Assembly (NCBI GenBank): GCA_022695795.1
Contig: MU404062.1
Span: 186,001 to 250,000 of the forward strand
DNA length: 64,000 nucleotides
Direction of reading: 5' to 3'
From: Biscogniauxia marginata
Taxonomy: Eukaryota > Ascomycota > Sordariomycetes > Xylariales > Xylariaceae
Position numbers and translations under genes: made by a program. Position 1 is the stretch's first letter. Every line of letters starts with the position of its first letter. The notes beneath the pieces were generated by a model. The model made no database searches. It saw nothing but the letters and a program-made list of their open reading frames with translations, and had not been told where the DNA came from. Of this stretch, positions 48,502-58,575 are shown one piece after another.

Positions 48502-51057
48502 ATGTCACCGCTGCCACTTGAAAGATCGTTTCACCATCCTGACGTCACAGAACAAAATCTTGCACGACTTCAGAGGAAAAGACAAGATGACGAGGGCTTC
48601 AAAGAGATGATGCAGCTCTTAAGTAGCATACCGCCTCCAGAGAACTTTATGTCGATACCAGACAATTTTCATACATCTGAGGACGATAAACCAAAAAAGT
48701 TCAAAGTCTTCCGGAAAAGGCAAAAGCATAAGAAATCCCGTCCGCCTGTTATCAAACTCCCAGACTCTGCAGTTGCTGCTAAAACCATCGATGGGCACCG
48801 TTATATCGCAATATCCATACCGGTAGAGCACTCGTACCTGAGACCGACTTCTTTACAGTACCCAACAGACAACTCAAAAGAGGCAGATGCTAGCCGAGAA
48901 GTCCAGCCGAGACCTACACGAAACGTAGCCGCAAACCGACCTATCACGGCTCTCAACCCGGTTATCGAAGATCAGGATTCTTCATCTTCATCCTCCCCGA
49001 GGACGTTGCCCCATTTAGACCAGACCCCCTTGACTACTAGCCCCCCAAAATCTCAATTAACATCTATTGCCGAATCTCAGGAGCAACTGAATTTGCGGGA
49101 GGGAAACTCACATCAATTACTGGAGGGACATATAGATCATCATACTGAGTTCGGGGATGAAAGTACGCTTCAAACCTTGGACGTAAGAGAGCTGGAAAGA
49201 GGGACTAGCTTAAAGATGAAAACCCCAGAGCTGAATGTTCCGGATGCTGAGATTTCAACCACCCAGACGGTACAAGTATCACAGGTTGAAGAAGCCGATC
49301 AAAGTATTAGATCGATGGAGCTACCACAATTGAGGAACGAGCCAACGAATGACGATGCTGATTCGAAAGGCAATTCAACTAAGGGCAGCGGAACATCAAC
49401 CGCTACGCTCAAATCTCCGACGAGCCCAGCCATCAAACTAGTATTGCCCTCAAGAAGCTCCAGTAAGAAGGCAAAGACAAGCACTCGAAACGATGAAACG
49501 AGAAATCCTCCTATCAGTACCCGGCGCGTGTCAATTGGCGGCACTGTCAATCTAAATAGAATCAACGACAACACCCCACAGCGGGAGTCATTCGCCGAGA
49601 GTCTGCTCACGACCGAGTCATCACCTAGGCTGATGAAGGCAGAAACAGCCAAGGCGTATCGCAGCATCCCTATTGTAATCGCCCAGCAGTCGCGGCATGA
49701 AGTCGACTCTCCCTTGGATTTGGATTTCCCATCACCTCCTATACAGCAGGTCAGTCGTTCTGTACAGACCGATCTACCGTCTGCATCTCCACAACCTATC
49801 AAGAGGACAAATAGTAAGATGGATCAAGTACACGAGGGGACGCAAAAGGTCATTGATAAACCGCAATCACAATCAGAGGGAACTCAGACTGAAAATATAA
49901 ACGAGTCAATGATGAAGATCACAACCGGAGACACCATTGGGCAAACTAATGATGAGACCAGCCTACCCTTGTTACATGTTGCACCGACGTCGGGTGATAA
50001 GAAGCCAGGTCTTGCGCCGCTTAGCGTGATGGGGATACAACCGACGATGCCAAAGATGTCACCTTCTGCTATTCTTGGTAAACAAAAGGAGAAGGACATA
50101 TTAGAACCACTTGTCGCTGGCGCTGAGGAAGTACCACCACAACGGAAGACCTCATTCCTACCTCGAAATCTTATTCCCACCCGTAGTTCATCTTATCGTC
50201 GGGCCGAGAGGCAGGCAGAACGCAAGGGAAAGGAGGTGCCAAAGGCGCGTCAGACTGCGAAGATGCTGGCGGAGCAGAAAGAGACGTCCGGGAAGCTGTC
50301 GCGCCAAGAACTTCTGCGCCGATACGAGAGCCTGAAGGAGACCTACATCCATGACATGGAGAGGCGCCAGCAGCGGCTTGAGCGCAACGTCGACTTCTTA
50401 ATTCGCTCCCTGGCGCCTTTCCTAGAGAATATCAACAGTCGCCTCGAGGAGCAACATACCATACAGCGCGAGAGCTATTATTCGTACCCCTTAGGCCCCT
50501 CCCGAACCCAACCACCACCACCACCACCACCACCACCGCCACCACCACAACAGCGGCAGCGGGACCGACCGACCGAGACTTCGGGGAATATTCGTTCCGT
50601 CTCCAATCTCATTAATGTCTTCGACGGCTACCGTTCCCAGAGTTTCCACGGCAGAGAGCCGCGGACGAGCAGGCACCGGCCAACGAGTCTCCAACTCGGA
50701 GGCCGGCGACGCGGGGAAAGCCGACCCGCCGCAGCCGGAGTCGGGGCTATCCACCAGGGTAGCCCCCTGAGGGAATCATTCGAGAGGGAGATCGCGCGCC
50801 GCTCGCTAGCCCAGCGGCGTGCGGCCCAGGCCGAACACAACGACGGTGGTGGCGTGAGATCCTCGAACACTCACATCAGTGACAACAACGCCACCAGCAG
50901 CGAAGAAGAAGAGGAAATCCGCAGCGCGGGCCCCGCCCGCCCGGGGACTACCGAGCGGATGATACAGGAGCTGCATGGAGAGGAGGGATTAGACGAGATG
51001 CCACTCGAGGAGCGCGAGGAGTTTGCGAATATCTGCGAGGCTTTTTCACGGCTCTAG
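48502..51057 (+). CDS. Large disordered protein with a C-terminal coiled coil, unknown function
   Basis: Single exon of 851 residues from an ATG. The first 110 residues are basic and fairly ordered (KKFKVFRKRQKHKKSRPPVI, then HRYIAISIPVEHSYL). Residues about 120-590 are Ser/Thr/Pro/Gln-rich and look disordered. A charged helix predicted as coiled coil spans about 596-652 (LSRQELLRRYESLKETYIHD, RRQQRLERNVDFLIRSL). It is followed by a run of at least ten prolines near 671, a Gly/Arg-rich part and an acidic C-terminus. I know no family with certainty. Composition suggests a scaffold or nuclear/cytoskeletal protein, but that is a guess. Confidence 0.8.
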   Translation: MSPLPLERSFHHPDVTEQNLARLQRKRQDDEGFKEMMQLLSSIPPPENFMSIPDNFHTSEDDKPKKFKVFRKRQKHKKSRPPVIKLPDSAVAAKTIDGHRYIAISIPVEHSYLRPTSLQYPTDNSKEADASREVQPRPTRNVAANRPITALNPVIEDQDSSSSSSPRTLPHLDQTPLTTSPPKSQLTSIAESQEQLNLREGNSHQLLEGHIDHHTEFGDESTLQTLDVRELERGTSLKMKTPELNVPDAEISTTQTVQVSQVEEADQSIRSMELPQLRNEPTNDDADSKGNSTKGSGTSTATLKSPTSPAIKLVLPSRSSSKKAKTSTRNDETRNPPISTRRVSIGGTVNLNRINDNTPQRESFAESLLTTESSPRLMKAETAKAYRSIPIVIAQQSRHEVDSPLDLDFPSPPIQQVSRSVQTDLPSASPQPIKRTNSKMDQVHEGTQKVIDKPQSQSEGTQTENINESMMKITTGDTIGQTNDETSLPLLHVAPTSGDKKPGLAPLSVMGIQPTMPKMSPSAILGKQKEKDILEPLVAGAEEVPPQRKTSFLPRNLIPTRSSSYRRAERQAERKGKEVPKARQTAKMLAEQKETSGKLSRQELLRRYESLKETYIHDMERRQQRLERNVDFLIRSLAPFLENINSRLEEQHTIQRESYYSYPLGPSRTQPPPPPPPPPPPPQQRQRDRPTETSGNIRSVSNLINVFDGYRSQSFHGREPRTSRHRPTSLQLGGRRRGESRPAAAGVGAIHQGSPLRESFEREIARRSLAQRRAAQAEHNDGGGVRSSNTHISDNNATSSEEEEEIRSAGPARPGTTERMIQELHGEEGLDEMPLEEREEFANICEAFSRL

Positions 51058-51692
51058 GTTTTACTCTTAATTGGTTCCCGTCCAATTTCTTTCCTTCAAT
51101 AGTCGGGGAGTTTTGCATAATCTTGTCTTCAAGATTTTCTTGGACATGTACCCTCATTTAAATATTGCTCTGGATTATCAGTATGTATTAGCACTTCCCG
51201 CGGTATTAAAAGCAATTATGGATATGTATGAAGGGGCTAGGTTGGGAGGATTTTGAGAGTATGTAGGTACGCAGTAGCGTGAAGTCCCTAGTTGGTGCGC
51301 ATATAGTAGTAAACGATGCTAGGCGGTTGACATTACGAAGTTTGCTAGTATGTAGAAAACTAAAGCATGTATCCTTGATCGAGCTTCTGAAAACCTTAGT
51401 TCAAGTATCCATATCATCATAGGCCTTCGACTGCTTTATTCCCCCTTTCGTGTAGCCTAGATCTTAGTCTATAGCTAACCCAGTCAGATATCAAAAGACT
51501 CTACCCGAAGGCTAGATCATCCTAGCATTTAGAGCTCCTTGGAGTTGGTGTGTACGTTGTGGCTGTACGACGTCGTCGCAAATTAATTCTCCCCAAACCG
51601 ATAGTATTTCTTGGCAGTGAGCTCGTTTAAAACCCTCATACAAAGATCACACGACTTATACTGTAAAAGGGCTTACTAAAATCTGGTACTCC
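51058..51692. other. Convergent intergenic region
   Basis: 3' flanks of the 851-aa gene and the carboxylesterase. Nothing coding seen. Confidence 0.6.
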
Positions 51693-53895
51693 TTATACGC
51701 CGGATTCCTCCCTCACCTTCTCGCTGTTGATGAACTCGCATCTCTCTAGCAACCTCTCCCACCTGATAGCCTGCTCTGGCTCAGTCGCGACGGCCCCGTC
51801 TTCGTCTTTTCTGACCACCACCGGCACGCCATCATGAGGGCCCCCAAACAACTTCAGCGAGACCTCGCTCGGGAACTCATCCTCGAGCTGCTCTTTTGTG
51901 GCCTCCGCGAATGCCGCGGGCCACCCCTCAAGGCCGGTGGCTCCAGAGGTCACAAACCTGGCAACATTCCGGCTCATGGCCTTTGCGAGCTCGAGCTGCG
52001 CGGCCGAGTTGTCCGCGCCACCGCCCACATTCTGCACGTTCAGCACGTAGGGGATATCGCTGAGGTGCACGACGCGCCACATAGGCACGCCCATGTACTC
52101 GTAAACGGGTATGTAGCGCGTGGCGTTGTGCTCGTAAAGGCGCATCTGCCCCGGCTCGACGCCGCCCTTCCGCACGTACTGCCACGCGAAGTCGAGCACA
52201 GGGCACGTGAACCAAAGGTCCCGGTTGATCTGTGCGGCGCGGTAGTACTGCGGCGAGATCGGCCCGTCGCGGTCGGGTCTTACGAGGCCTTCAAAGTCTG
52301 AGAGCGGGTACAGCTCCAGGAGCCTCTCCTTCGTCGATGCCGAGTGCTCGGTGAGCCAGAGTCCGAAGCTGGCTAAAACCTCGTCGTCGGTCGAGGTCGA
52401 GGGAGGGGCGTACCAGGCGCCGTCGTTCGTTACCCAGGAGGCGATCACTGGCACCCCCTTGACGATCTTCCCAGATCGCACCAGCCCCGAGGGTCGGTCA
52501 GGAATAAAATCATCATCATAAGTGGGGTAGAAGAATCCTTCTCCAAAGGGTGGGCGAGCATTCCGAGATGCTGTGACCGAAAGGTTGGCCAATATGTCGA
52601 CCGGCGCCTCCCGAAGACACTGTAAAGTTTCCGAAGATTGACTATCGTCTCCTTCTACGCAGCCTACCTCTTTTGCTATTGCTGCTGTATTATCAGCCAC
52701 CAGTCCCGACTTGGTATTAAAGTTTAGTCCTGGAGCACCAGACATCATTCTATTATCTCTAAGTCAGTATAGGAACAGCGCATTGAAAAGGGGCCACTTC
52801 TCACATTGCTTGCTGGAACGGAACGCCACGCTCTCCTCCAAAAGATGTGAGCTGCAAGCCAATATCGCTTGCTCCTACGCTTTGGCCGATTGCAGTTACT
52901 GTTATACGAATTTCGATCAGCAGTGTTGAGAAGTAGAAATTAAGTGCTCGAAACAAACAAATTGCTCACCTCTCTGTGGATCACCACCAAAGTTCTCGAT
53001 GTTGTCGCGGACCCCTATATGTCAAGTTATATAAGCACGCAGACTGAGACATCAAGATTATTTTCTTAATATCACGTACATTCAAATGCTGCTCGTTGAT
53101 CACGCAGACCGGCGTTCGTCAGTTTAGCCTCAACCATCGCTTTACTCGTTGCAAAGCCGAAAACTAGAAAGGCTTGTTAGATGACACCTATCGCGACAGC
53201 AAGTCTTGTAATTGACATACAGCCCAGACGGTAATTAATGGCGACAAAAATCAATGGCTGTCCATCTGTCGCAGCCTGTTTGACTAGACCATCAGGCGTG
53301 TAGAGGACCTCCGAGGCCGAGCCTAGGGCGTGGCCACCTACATTTGATGAAATCGAATTAGCACAAAAACATATTGATTAAATACCTGAGAGCATTGTAT
53401 AGATTATTAGCAAGTTAATGTCGTACCTCCATGCATCCATACCATTACCGGCAACTTGGTATCTGGATTAGTGCCACGCGGTCGGGCTATCCGCAAGCTT
53501 AGGCAGTTCTCGCTCACGTTGGTGACCCGGCTAGTGAACGGAAGCACATCTCCGGTCGCCTGTGGGCACCAAGCGCCGGGCTGGGTCGCATCAATGACTG
53601 ACCCCTTGGCGTGCCGGACCGGAATAGGGGGGGCGAAGCGATTCGCGCCCGAGGTGTCCTCCGCATAGAAGATATTCTGGAAATGCTCGACGCCCGAGGA
53701 CCGGCTGCCAAGGTATCTAATGTCTCGGACAGGGTCGATTACGACAGACGGGGAGTTGAGCCATGAGGGCAGCTCGATCCCAGACTCATCAACCGTCCGG
53801 ATCAGGGCTTCTCTGAATGGCTCTAGATAAACAGCAAGGATTCCAAAGAGCAAGGCGCCTAGACCTAAAACCCAAGAAAAAGCGCTTCTGGCCAT
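51693..53895 (-). CDS. Type-B carboxylesterase with N-terminal membrane anchor
   Basis: Six exons, 53427-53895, 53221-53337, 53080-53163, 52970-53014, 52805-52898 and 51693-52749, encode 621 residues. Introns of 55-89 nt have standard ends, and the phase is kept throughout. Residues 4-28 are hydrophobic (SAFSWVLGLGALLFGILAVY), a signal anchor. Alpha/beta-hydrolase marks follow: oxyanion HGGGHALGS spanning the first intron, INYRLGFFGF, LRDQRAAFEWVRDNIENFGG, and nucleophile Ser245 in GQSVGAS, where most relatives have GES. The catalytic His is probably in WRVVHLSDIPYVL. It hydrolyses carboxylic esters; the substrate is unknown. The start is MARSAF because the open frame further upstream begins with TTG. 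It forms the left edge of the putative RiPP locus, and its link to it is positional only. Confidence 0.9.
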
Positions 53896-54814
53896 GATTT
53901 CTCTGAATAGCAAGCACGCGCAAAACTAAATCATGCGGCCTTCACGCATTTTTCGAAGTGAAGTGTAGTGAAAGTACACAAATTATAAAAAGTTAGCATG
54001 CATTCTGTCCGTGAAAGAAAGCATACGATCAAATAAGTTTAGAGAGGCGAGGCTAGATGATCTCACACGGACCCTCCTCCAAGCTTACATAGCTACCTAC
54101 TTACATATCTGGATAGGCGGTTTCTCGGAGGCAAGGGGGTATTCCTACATTCCCGATCGGCCAACGACATTTATGATCCCGCGCCACTTACACGGTTTCC
54201 GGGCAAAGTTGGCTAGCCATTCGACTGTGCTGCCACGGAGCTCGGGGGAGTTAATACTTATGGGACATAGGTCGATCCCCGCATACGCACCTACATACGC
54301 AGCTCTTTAAAAGGATGACTAGAGTGTAACGGCAGCATTGCAGATCGGTGCTGACACCGCCCATCTCGTGCCACCCCGGTCTGTCGATCGTTCTAAGGCC
54401 GAGACTGCCGGTGCTTTGTTACTGAACGCTATTTGCCGAGTTCTAACTACTGCGGTACACTGTGTGCATTGATAGAATGCAGGCAACTAATAATAGCAAA
54501 TCGTGGGGGAACAGCGCACACGGTCCCCTCTTCCATGGCTCACGCAAGCCTTGTTCGTTGGATGGAAAGCAAGCTTGTCACCAAGACGTTCGTTATGGAT
54601 TAACTCGCCCTGAGGACTTGATGGCATCGAACAGGTCATCATGATAGATCGAACTCGTAAATCGGTGTTGGCATGGCATTTGAACGAATTCAGTGTCTTG
54701 GTATAGTGTTTATATCCTCGTCTCAGTGCATATAAATGAATGACTTATAGGAGATACAATTCAAAACCAGGCCGAGAGTGTCAAAATAAATCCTTGCTTG
54801 TAATAACCCAAGAC
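53896..54814. other. Intergenic region between carboxylesterase and membrane protein genes
   Basis: Both neighbours are on the minus strand, so this holds the esterase promoter and the 3' flank of the membrane protein gene. No gene seen. Confidence 0.6.
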
Positions 54815-56197
54815 TTAGACGGTTTCTTGGCTAGTGCTGACATACTTCCCACCGTGGATGCTCGTATGAGGCGTCGAGCCTCTACCGCGCCAGGCCTCTA
54901 AAGGTTTCGGTTCAGACATTCTAGAGATCTCGGTGCGGGTGAGAATGCCCGAGCTGTGCTCGAACGGCTCCTCGACATCGCTGTAGCCCGCCGCCGCAAC
55001 TACACTGGGTGCGTCGTGCCAAGGTATTGCATGATGCGAGGACGTCCCCAAGGCGACCTTCTCTTTCGAAGTGATGGACAAGCCCGTGCCATCATTAGAT
55101 AGCTTGCGGCTTGCCCGCTCGGGAGAGAGAAGGATCCAGTTGGTGGGGATAACTGACCGTAGGAAAGGGACTGAGCTGTCACGGAATTTACCAACTACGG
55201 GACCCATTGTCGGCATAGAACAGACGAGAATAGCGACATTGGCTTCGACATCGGACCAGAGAATGAACAAGGTGAAGTCCCCGATGAAGTCCGGATTTGT
55301 CACCTTGTCGTAAGAAGTCACTAGATAAATATACATGCGCGCTATACCAGCGCCAATTGTGCTATAGCCAAGTTAGCGTTTCTAGAGTATAGTAATTAGA
55401 CCTATGAGGGGGAGTGAGTAGGTATAGACTTACAACAAACCAACCATGAAGATACTCGTCACGCCAACCTTTTTCTTAGTTGGCATGTGGAGCCTCCAGA
55501 TGAGAGGGACGGGCATCAGTATGATGATGAAATCCGTCAACAAGTCCGTCGCCGTGAACACGGTGAGCATGGACAGCGTGTCGACGCACTGGGTCAAGAA
55601 GATACCGATGGGAGCCCAGTTCCAAGTCCACCGCGTGCCACACTGGAAAACAGTCGCGAAGAAAAAGGCGACAGACCATAACGTCAGGATGCCGACCATA
55701 GCCCAGCAGAAGATCACAAAGGACTTTGACTGCCCGAATATCCGCTTCCAGAGGAATACAAGCGAGAGCTTGATCAGGCCAAACGCGATCTTCTCAGTCG
55801 TCTGGAACGCATACTTGTACTTCTGCGCCAGGTGCTCCAGTTCGGTGGTGACGGGCCAGTTATCCACGACTGGAGAGTGGCCGGTGATGGCGCCCTGTAC
55901 TGTACCGCCGATAAAAATGCCATTTAAAGCAAGGACGAAAATCTTCCAACAGTGGTGCTCAAGGTTAGCTTCGAGATTTTGTAGAATAAGGGGGGCTAGC
56001 TAGTAAATAGGGGGTTATCGTGAGCTCACCAGTCCCACAAGTGCCAGCCAGTCATCCGCACCGAGACCAGCTCTCGTCAGTCGCCTAGCATAGAATCTGA
56101 AGACAACAGACAATGTGTTCAATAGGCAGAATATTGAGGCCATAACAATGAGGCCTTCGCGGTCGTCGACCAATTCCAAACGCGCAGAGTAAGCCAT
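54815..56197 (-). CDS. Fungal rhodopsin-like (PTH11-type) integral membrane protein
   Basis: Three exons, 56030-56197, 55434-55942 and 54815-55361, encode 407 residues; introns are 87 and 72 nt, both with CTAAC branch sites. Several hydrophobic helices match the fungal rhodopsin-domain family: an early RFYARRLTRAGLGADDWLAL, KIAFGLIKLSLVFLWKRIFG, WSVAFFFATVFQCG, FTATDLLTDFIIILMPVPLI and later GDFTLFILWSDVEANVAILV. The C-terminal 120 residues are hydrophilic and probably cytosolic. No N-terminal CFEM domain is present. Related proteins include GPCR-like receptors, but most are uncharacterised. Its start faces the UstYa gene at 56906 across a 708-bp divergent promoter, so co-regulation with the RiPP locus is possible. 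Confidence 0.9.
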
Positions 56198-56905
56198 GTT
56201 GACTTATTAAATTTAAAAGCGAAAGTGGGTTAAGGCTAAAGTGACTTGAACACTGATCAAAGCTGTCGTGAGCGGCTAGCTCACTTTACCATTGCATTGC
56301 CTCTTCCCACAGTCCGAGTCGTAAAAGCCTTTCGAGTTTGCTCACGAGAATGAGAGGTCGGGAAGGTAAAGACATAAGACAAAGAGCCGGGGAGGGTGAA
56401 GAAGAAAGGCAATTCGCTGGGACGACGCCTTCTGCGGATCGCCGAAGACGACCTTCTGGTTCCCTGGCAGCCTGGGTAGTGAGTAAATAGAAATGCGCGG
56501 CACTTCCTGCGCTCGCAGTTGACTCTGGGCCCCAGATGTGACCAAGGATAGGAATGACCTGCAATTTGGTTACTGGATTCTGAAAATATCCACTTCATAC
56601 TGCATGAGTTAGAATCCTTCGGTTTGAACTTGATAGTGCACGCCTATCACATAGGTGCTCCAACGTCAGCGGCTAGGGCTGTGTGCAGCGGCGGGTGTGC
56701 GCCTCGTCTCCTTTGGCGACTATCTTTCCTCAGCTGTAAGTCCGAGACCCAGGCAGCCCTGCTTAACTGTGTAGATATCCGAATTAATAAAGCCGAGACC
56801 GTCTGAAAAGGAATGCTCATTGATAATGGCGGCCTATACAATGGGAAGAGCGTTTCGAAAGTGAGCAGGCTGAAGCATTAGCAATATCTGCACCCAAACC
56901 CCAAA
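56198..56905. promoter_or_regulatory. Divergent promoter, membrane protein / UstYa-1
   Basis: 708 bp between opposing start codons, GC-rich in the middle. No binding site is assigned with confidence. Confidence 0.45.
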
Positions 56906-57757
56906 ATGACCGCTTCCTTCGAGAGCAAAGAGAGCCATAGCCTGCTTGCCGATACTGCGGGTGTGAGTGACTACGATGGTGAGAAATGTCATATACCGTC
57001 ATCTCGGTCATCCTGGTGCCGGTGCCAGAAACTGCTCCTGGGGCTACTCTCATCATCTCTCATAGCGAACCTAATACTCATCACCCTACTCTTCCACCAC
57101 CCCGCCCCGGCACCACCAGACCAACCATCGCGATACGCCGGCCTCCAGCTCGTCCGCTCGGAGCCCTACGTGCGCGTGACCAAGTACAGCTCCCCGAACG
57201 AGACGTTTCAGGAGCAGCTATGGCGCGACATCAGCGTCGACGCGGGCGTGGTCGCGCTGCCGGACGCGTGGGCGGCGGGCCGGGGCCTGCGGGCGGCGCA
57301 GCGCTTCCCCTGGGACCCGAGCAAGGGGGTCTACATCCTGCACGGCTACCACAACCTGCACTGCCTGAAGGTGATCCGGCTGTCCGTGGGCGAGTACCGG
57401 CGCGGGGCGCCGCAGTCGCGGTCCTGGCGCCACGTGAGCCACTGCTTCGACGCGCTGCGCCGGCAGGTCCTGTGCGACGCCGACGACACGCCGCGGGCGA
57501 CGGAGCGCCGCGCCGAGGTCGTCAGCGGCTTGCTACAGCACCGCCGGTGCCGCAGCTGGGAGGAGCTCGAGGGCTTCGCGCGCGCCCACACGGCGTGCTA
57601 CAGGCGCCCCGAGGACCCGGAGTCGGAGGAGGGCAGGTCCGTCATCGACAGGTTCAAGCACTGCCCCCCGGATAGCGGGTACGTCGTCAGAGACGACTAC
57701 GTGCCTTCTGACGAGTTTCTGGTGGGACTTCCGGAGGAGTCTTTGGAGGATCCGTGA
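56906..57757 (+). CDS. UstYa-family (DUF3328) oxidase, copy 1
   Basis: Single exon, 283 residues. A hydrophilic cytosolic N-terminus precedes one membrane helix at about 42-63 (KLLLGLLSSSLIANLILITL). The lumenal domain has both UstYa copper-site motifs: HNLHC at 149-153 (preceded by GVYILHGY) and HVSHC at 176-180, followed by FDALRRQVLC. A PEDPESEEG acidic patch lies near the end. UstYa proteins carry out oxidative cyclisation of fungal RiPPs (ustiloxins, asperipin, phomopsins) and act in some other mycotoxin pathways. GC is clearly higher from about 57.1 to 57.7 kb than in the neighbouring DNA. It is tail-to-tail with the repeat precursor gene, 482 bp away, which supports a role in modifying that peptide. 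Confidence 0.93.
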   Translation: MTASFESKESHSLLADTAGVSDYDGEKCHIPSSRSSWCRCQKLLLGLLSSSLIANLILITLLFHHPAPAPPDQPSRYAGLQLVRSEPYVRVTKYSSPNETFQEQLWRDISVDAGVVALPDAWAAGRGLRAAQRFPWDPSKGVYILHGYHNLHCLKVIRLSVGEYRRGAPQSRSWRHVSHCFDALRRQVLCDADDTPRATERRAEVVSGLLQHRRCRSWEELEGFARAHTACYRRPEDPESEEGRSVIDRFKHCPPDSGYVVRDDYVPSDEFLVGLPEESLEDP

Positions 57758-58239
57758 AGGGGGGGCACTAGGCAGCATGGAGAAAATTCCCTTAATGCAG
57801 TGTTTTGTACTTATAATACAACGTGTTATGACTTAAAACATGTATGTGGTGCGCTTTTATGGTGCACCTTCTTATAACCAATGATTTTTCTCGTGTTAGC
57901 CGAGTCTACAAGTCAACTTGATCCAAATACCCTGACATGTTTAAGTCTTATGATTTCGCTCCGAGGGGTATTCAAATATAGAAAGGAATGAAATACGACA
58001 ATTGGGTATCAAGGGAGCGACTGAGGTTTGTATATGCTAAAAACCCACGTCCTCGTAAACTACATGTTTAGCCATTCATTATCCTCATGCCATATCCTCC
58101 TCTCATATTCATACATAGGGGTCCAATGAACCATATGGAGCTCTAATCTAACCTAGCCGCCATCACGAATGCTGAACCTAGAATCATATATTCCTTACAA
58201 AAATAGGAAAGGTCTTTTTGAGTGTGTAGTGTTTCATGA
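57758..58239. other. Convergent intergenic region, UstYa-1 / precursor
   Basis: AT-rich 3' flanks of both genes. Nothing coding seen. Confidence 0.65.
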
Positions 58240-58575
58240 TTAGAAGCCATCCGCGACGACAACATCGTCCCCCTCGCGTTTCTTGAAGCCGTCAGCAACG
58301 ACAACGTCGTCTTCGTCTCGCTTCTTGAAGCCATCCGCGACAACCACGTCGTCTTCCTCGCGGCGCCTGAAGCCATCGGCGATATCGACCGAGGCATCAT
58401 CGCGAGCAACGGTGCTCAACTCCGAACCTTGACGGGTTTTAGCTACGAGTTCGAGATAGTCTATGCACCTCTAAATGGGTAGTACGGTATTTGAGGACTT
58501 ACGAGGACGAGCCGGGAGTGCCGTGGCCATGCCACATAGCCCGAGGATCGCAGCGGAGAGCGTAAGGGATCGCAT
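58240..58575 (-). CDS. Kexin-processed repeat peptide precursor, UstA/dikaritin-type RiPP precursor
   Basis: Two exons, 58503-58575 and 58240-58442, joined across a 60-nt GTAAGT..TAG intron, encode 91 residues. Residues 1-19 form a signal peptide (hydrophobic, ending GMATA). A short spacer leads to four repeats of exactly 14 residues whose last Phe falls at 49, 63, 77 and 91. Each unit is an 11-residue block ending ADGF: three copies carry DDVVVADGF, and the first, more diverged copy has ASVDIADGF. Blocks are separated by RRR (50-52), KKR (64-66) and KKR (78-80), and a single Arg38 precedes the first. Known UstA-type precursors share this plan: signal peptide plus tandem cores between kexin sites. 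Two UstYa genes flank it. The core is not one I know. Mating pheromone precursors share the kexin-repeat plan, but the core lacks their Trp/Cys pattern. No ORF finder with a 60-codon ATG cutoff would report this gene. Confidence 0.88.
58269..58442 (-). repeat. Four tandem 42-bp coding repeats within the precursor exon 2
   Basis: The last part of exon 2 is built from 42-nt units (14 codons). On the plus strand this shows as the recurring word GAAGCCATC/GAAGCCGTC at 42-base spacing. Units 2-4 are nearly identical in DNA; unit 1 is diverged. The repeated part fills roughly 58243-58410. Confidence 0.8.

Noticed and set aside
57758..58239. Direct repeats at 42-base spacing considered as a CRISPR-like or non-coding repeat array
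   Set aside because: The repeats belong to the precursor reading frame (58243-58410), with 14-codon periodicity and coding constraint; there are no unique spacers.
58240..58575. Alternative reading of the repeat precursor as a mating pheromone precursor
   Set aside because: Kexin-spaced repeats also occur in alpha-type pheromone precursors, but the ADGF cores lack the Trp/Cys/Gly/Pro pattern of Sordariomycete pheromones, and the UstYa neighbours point to a RiPP.
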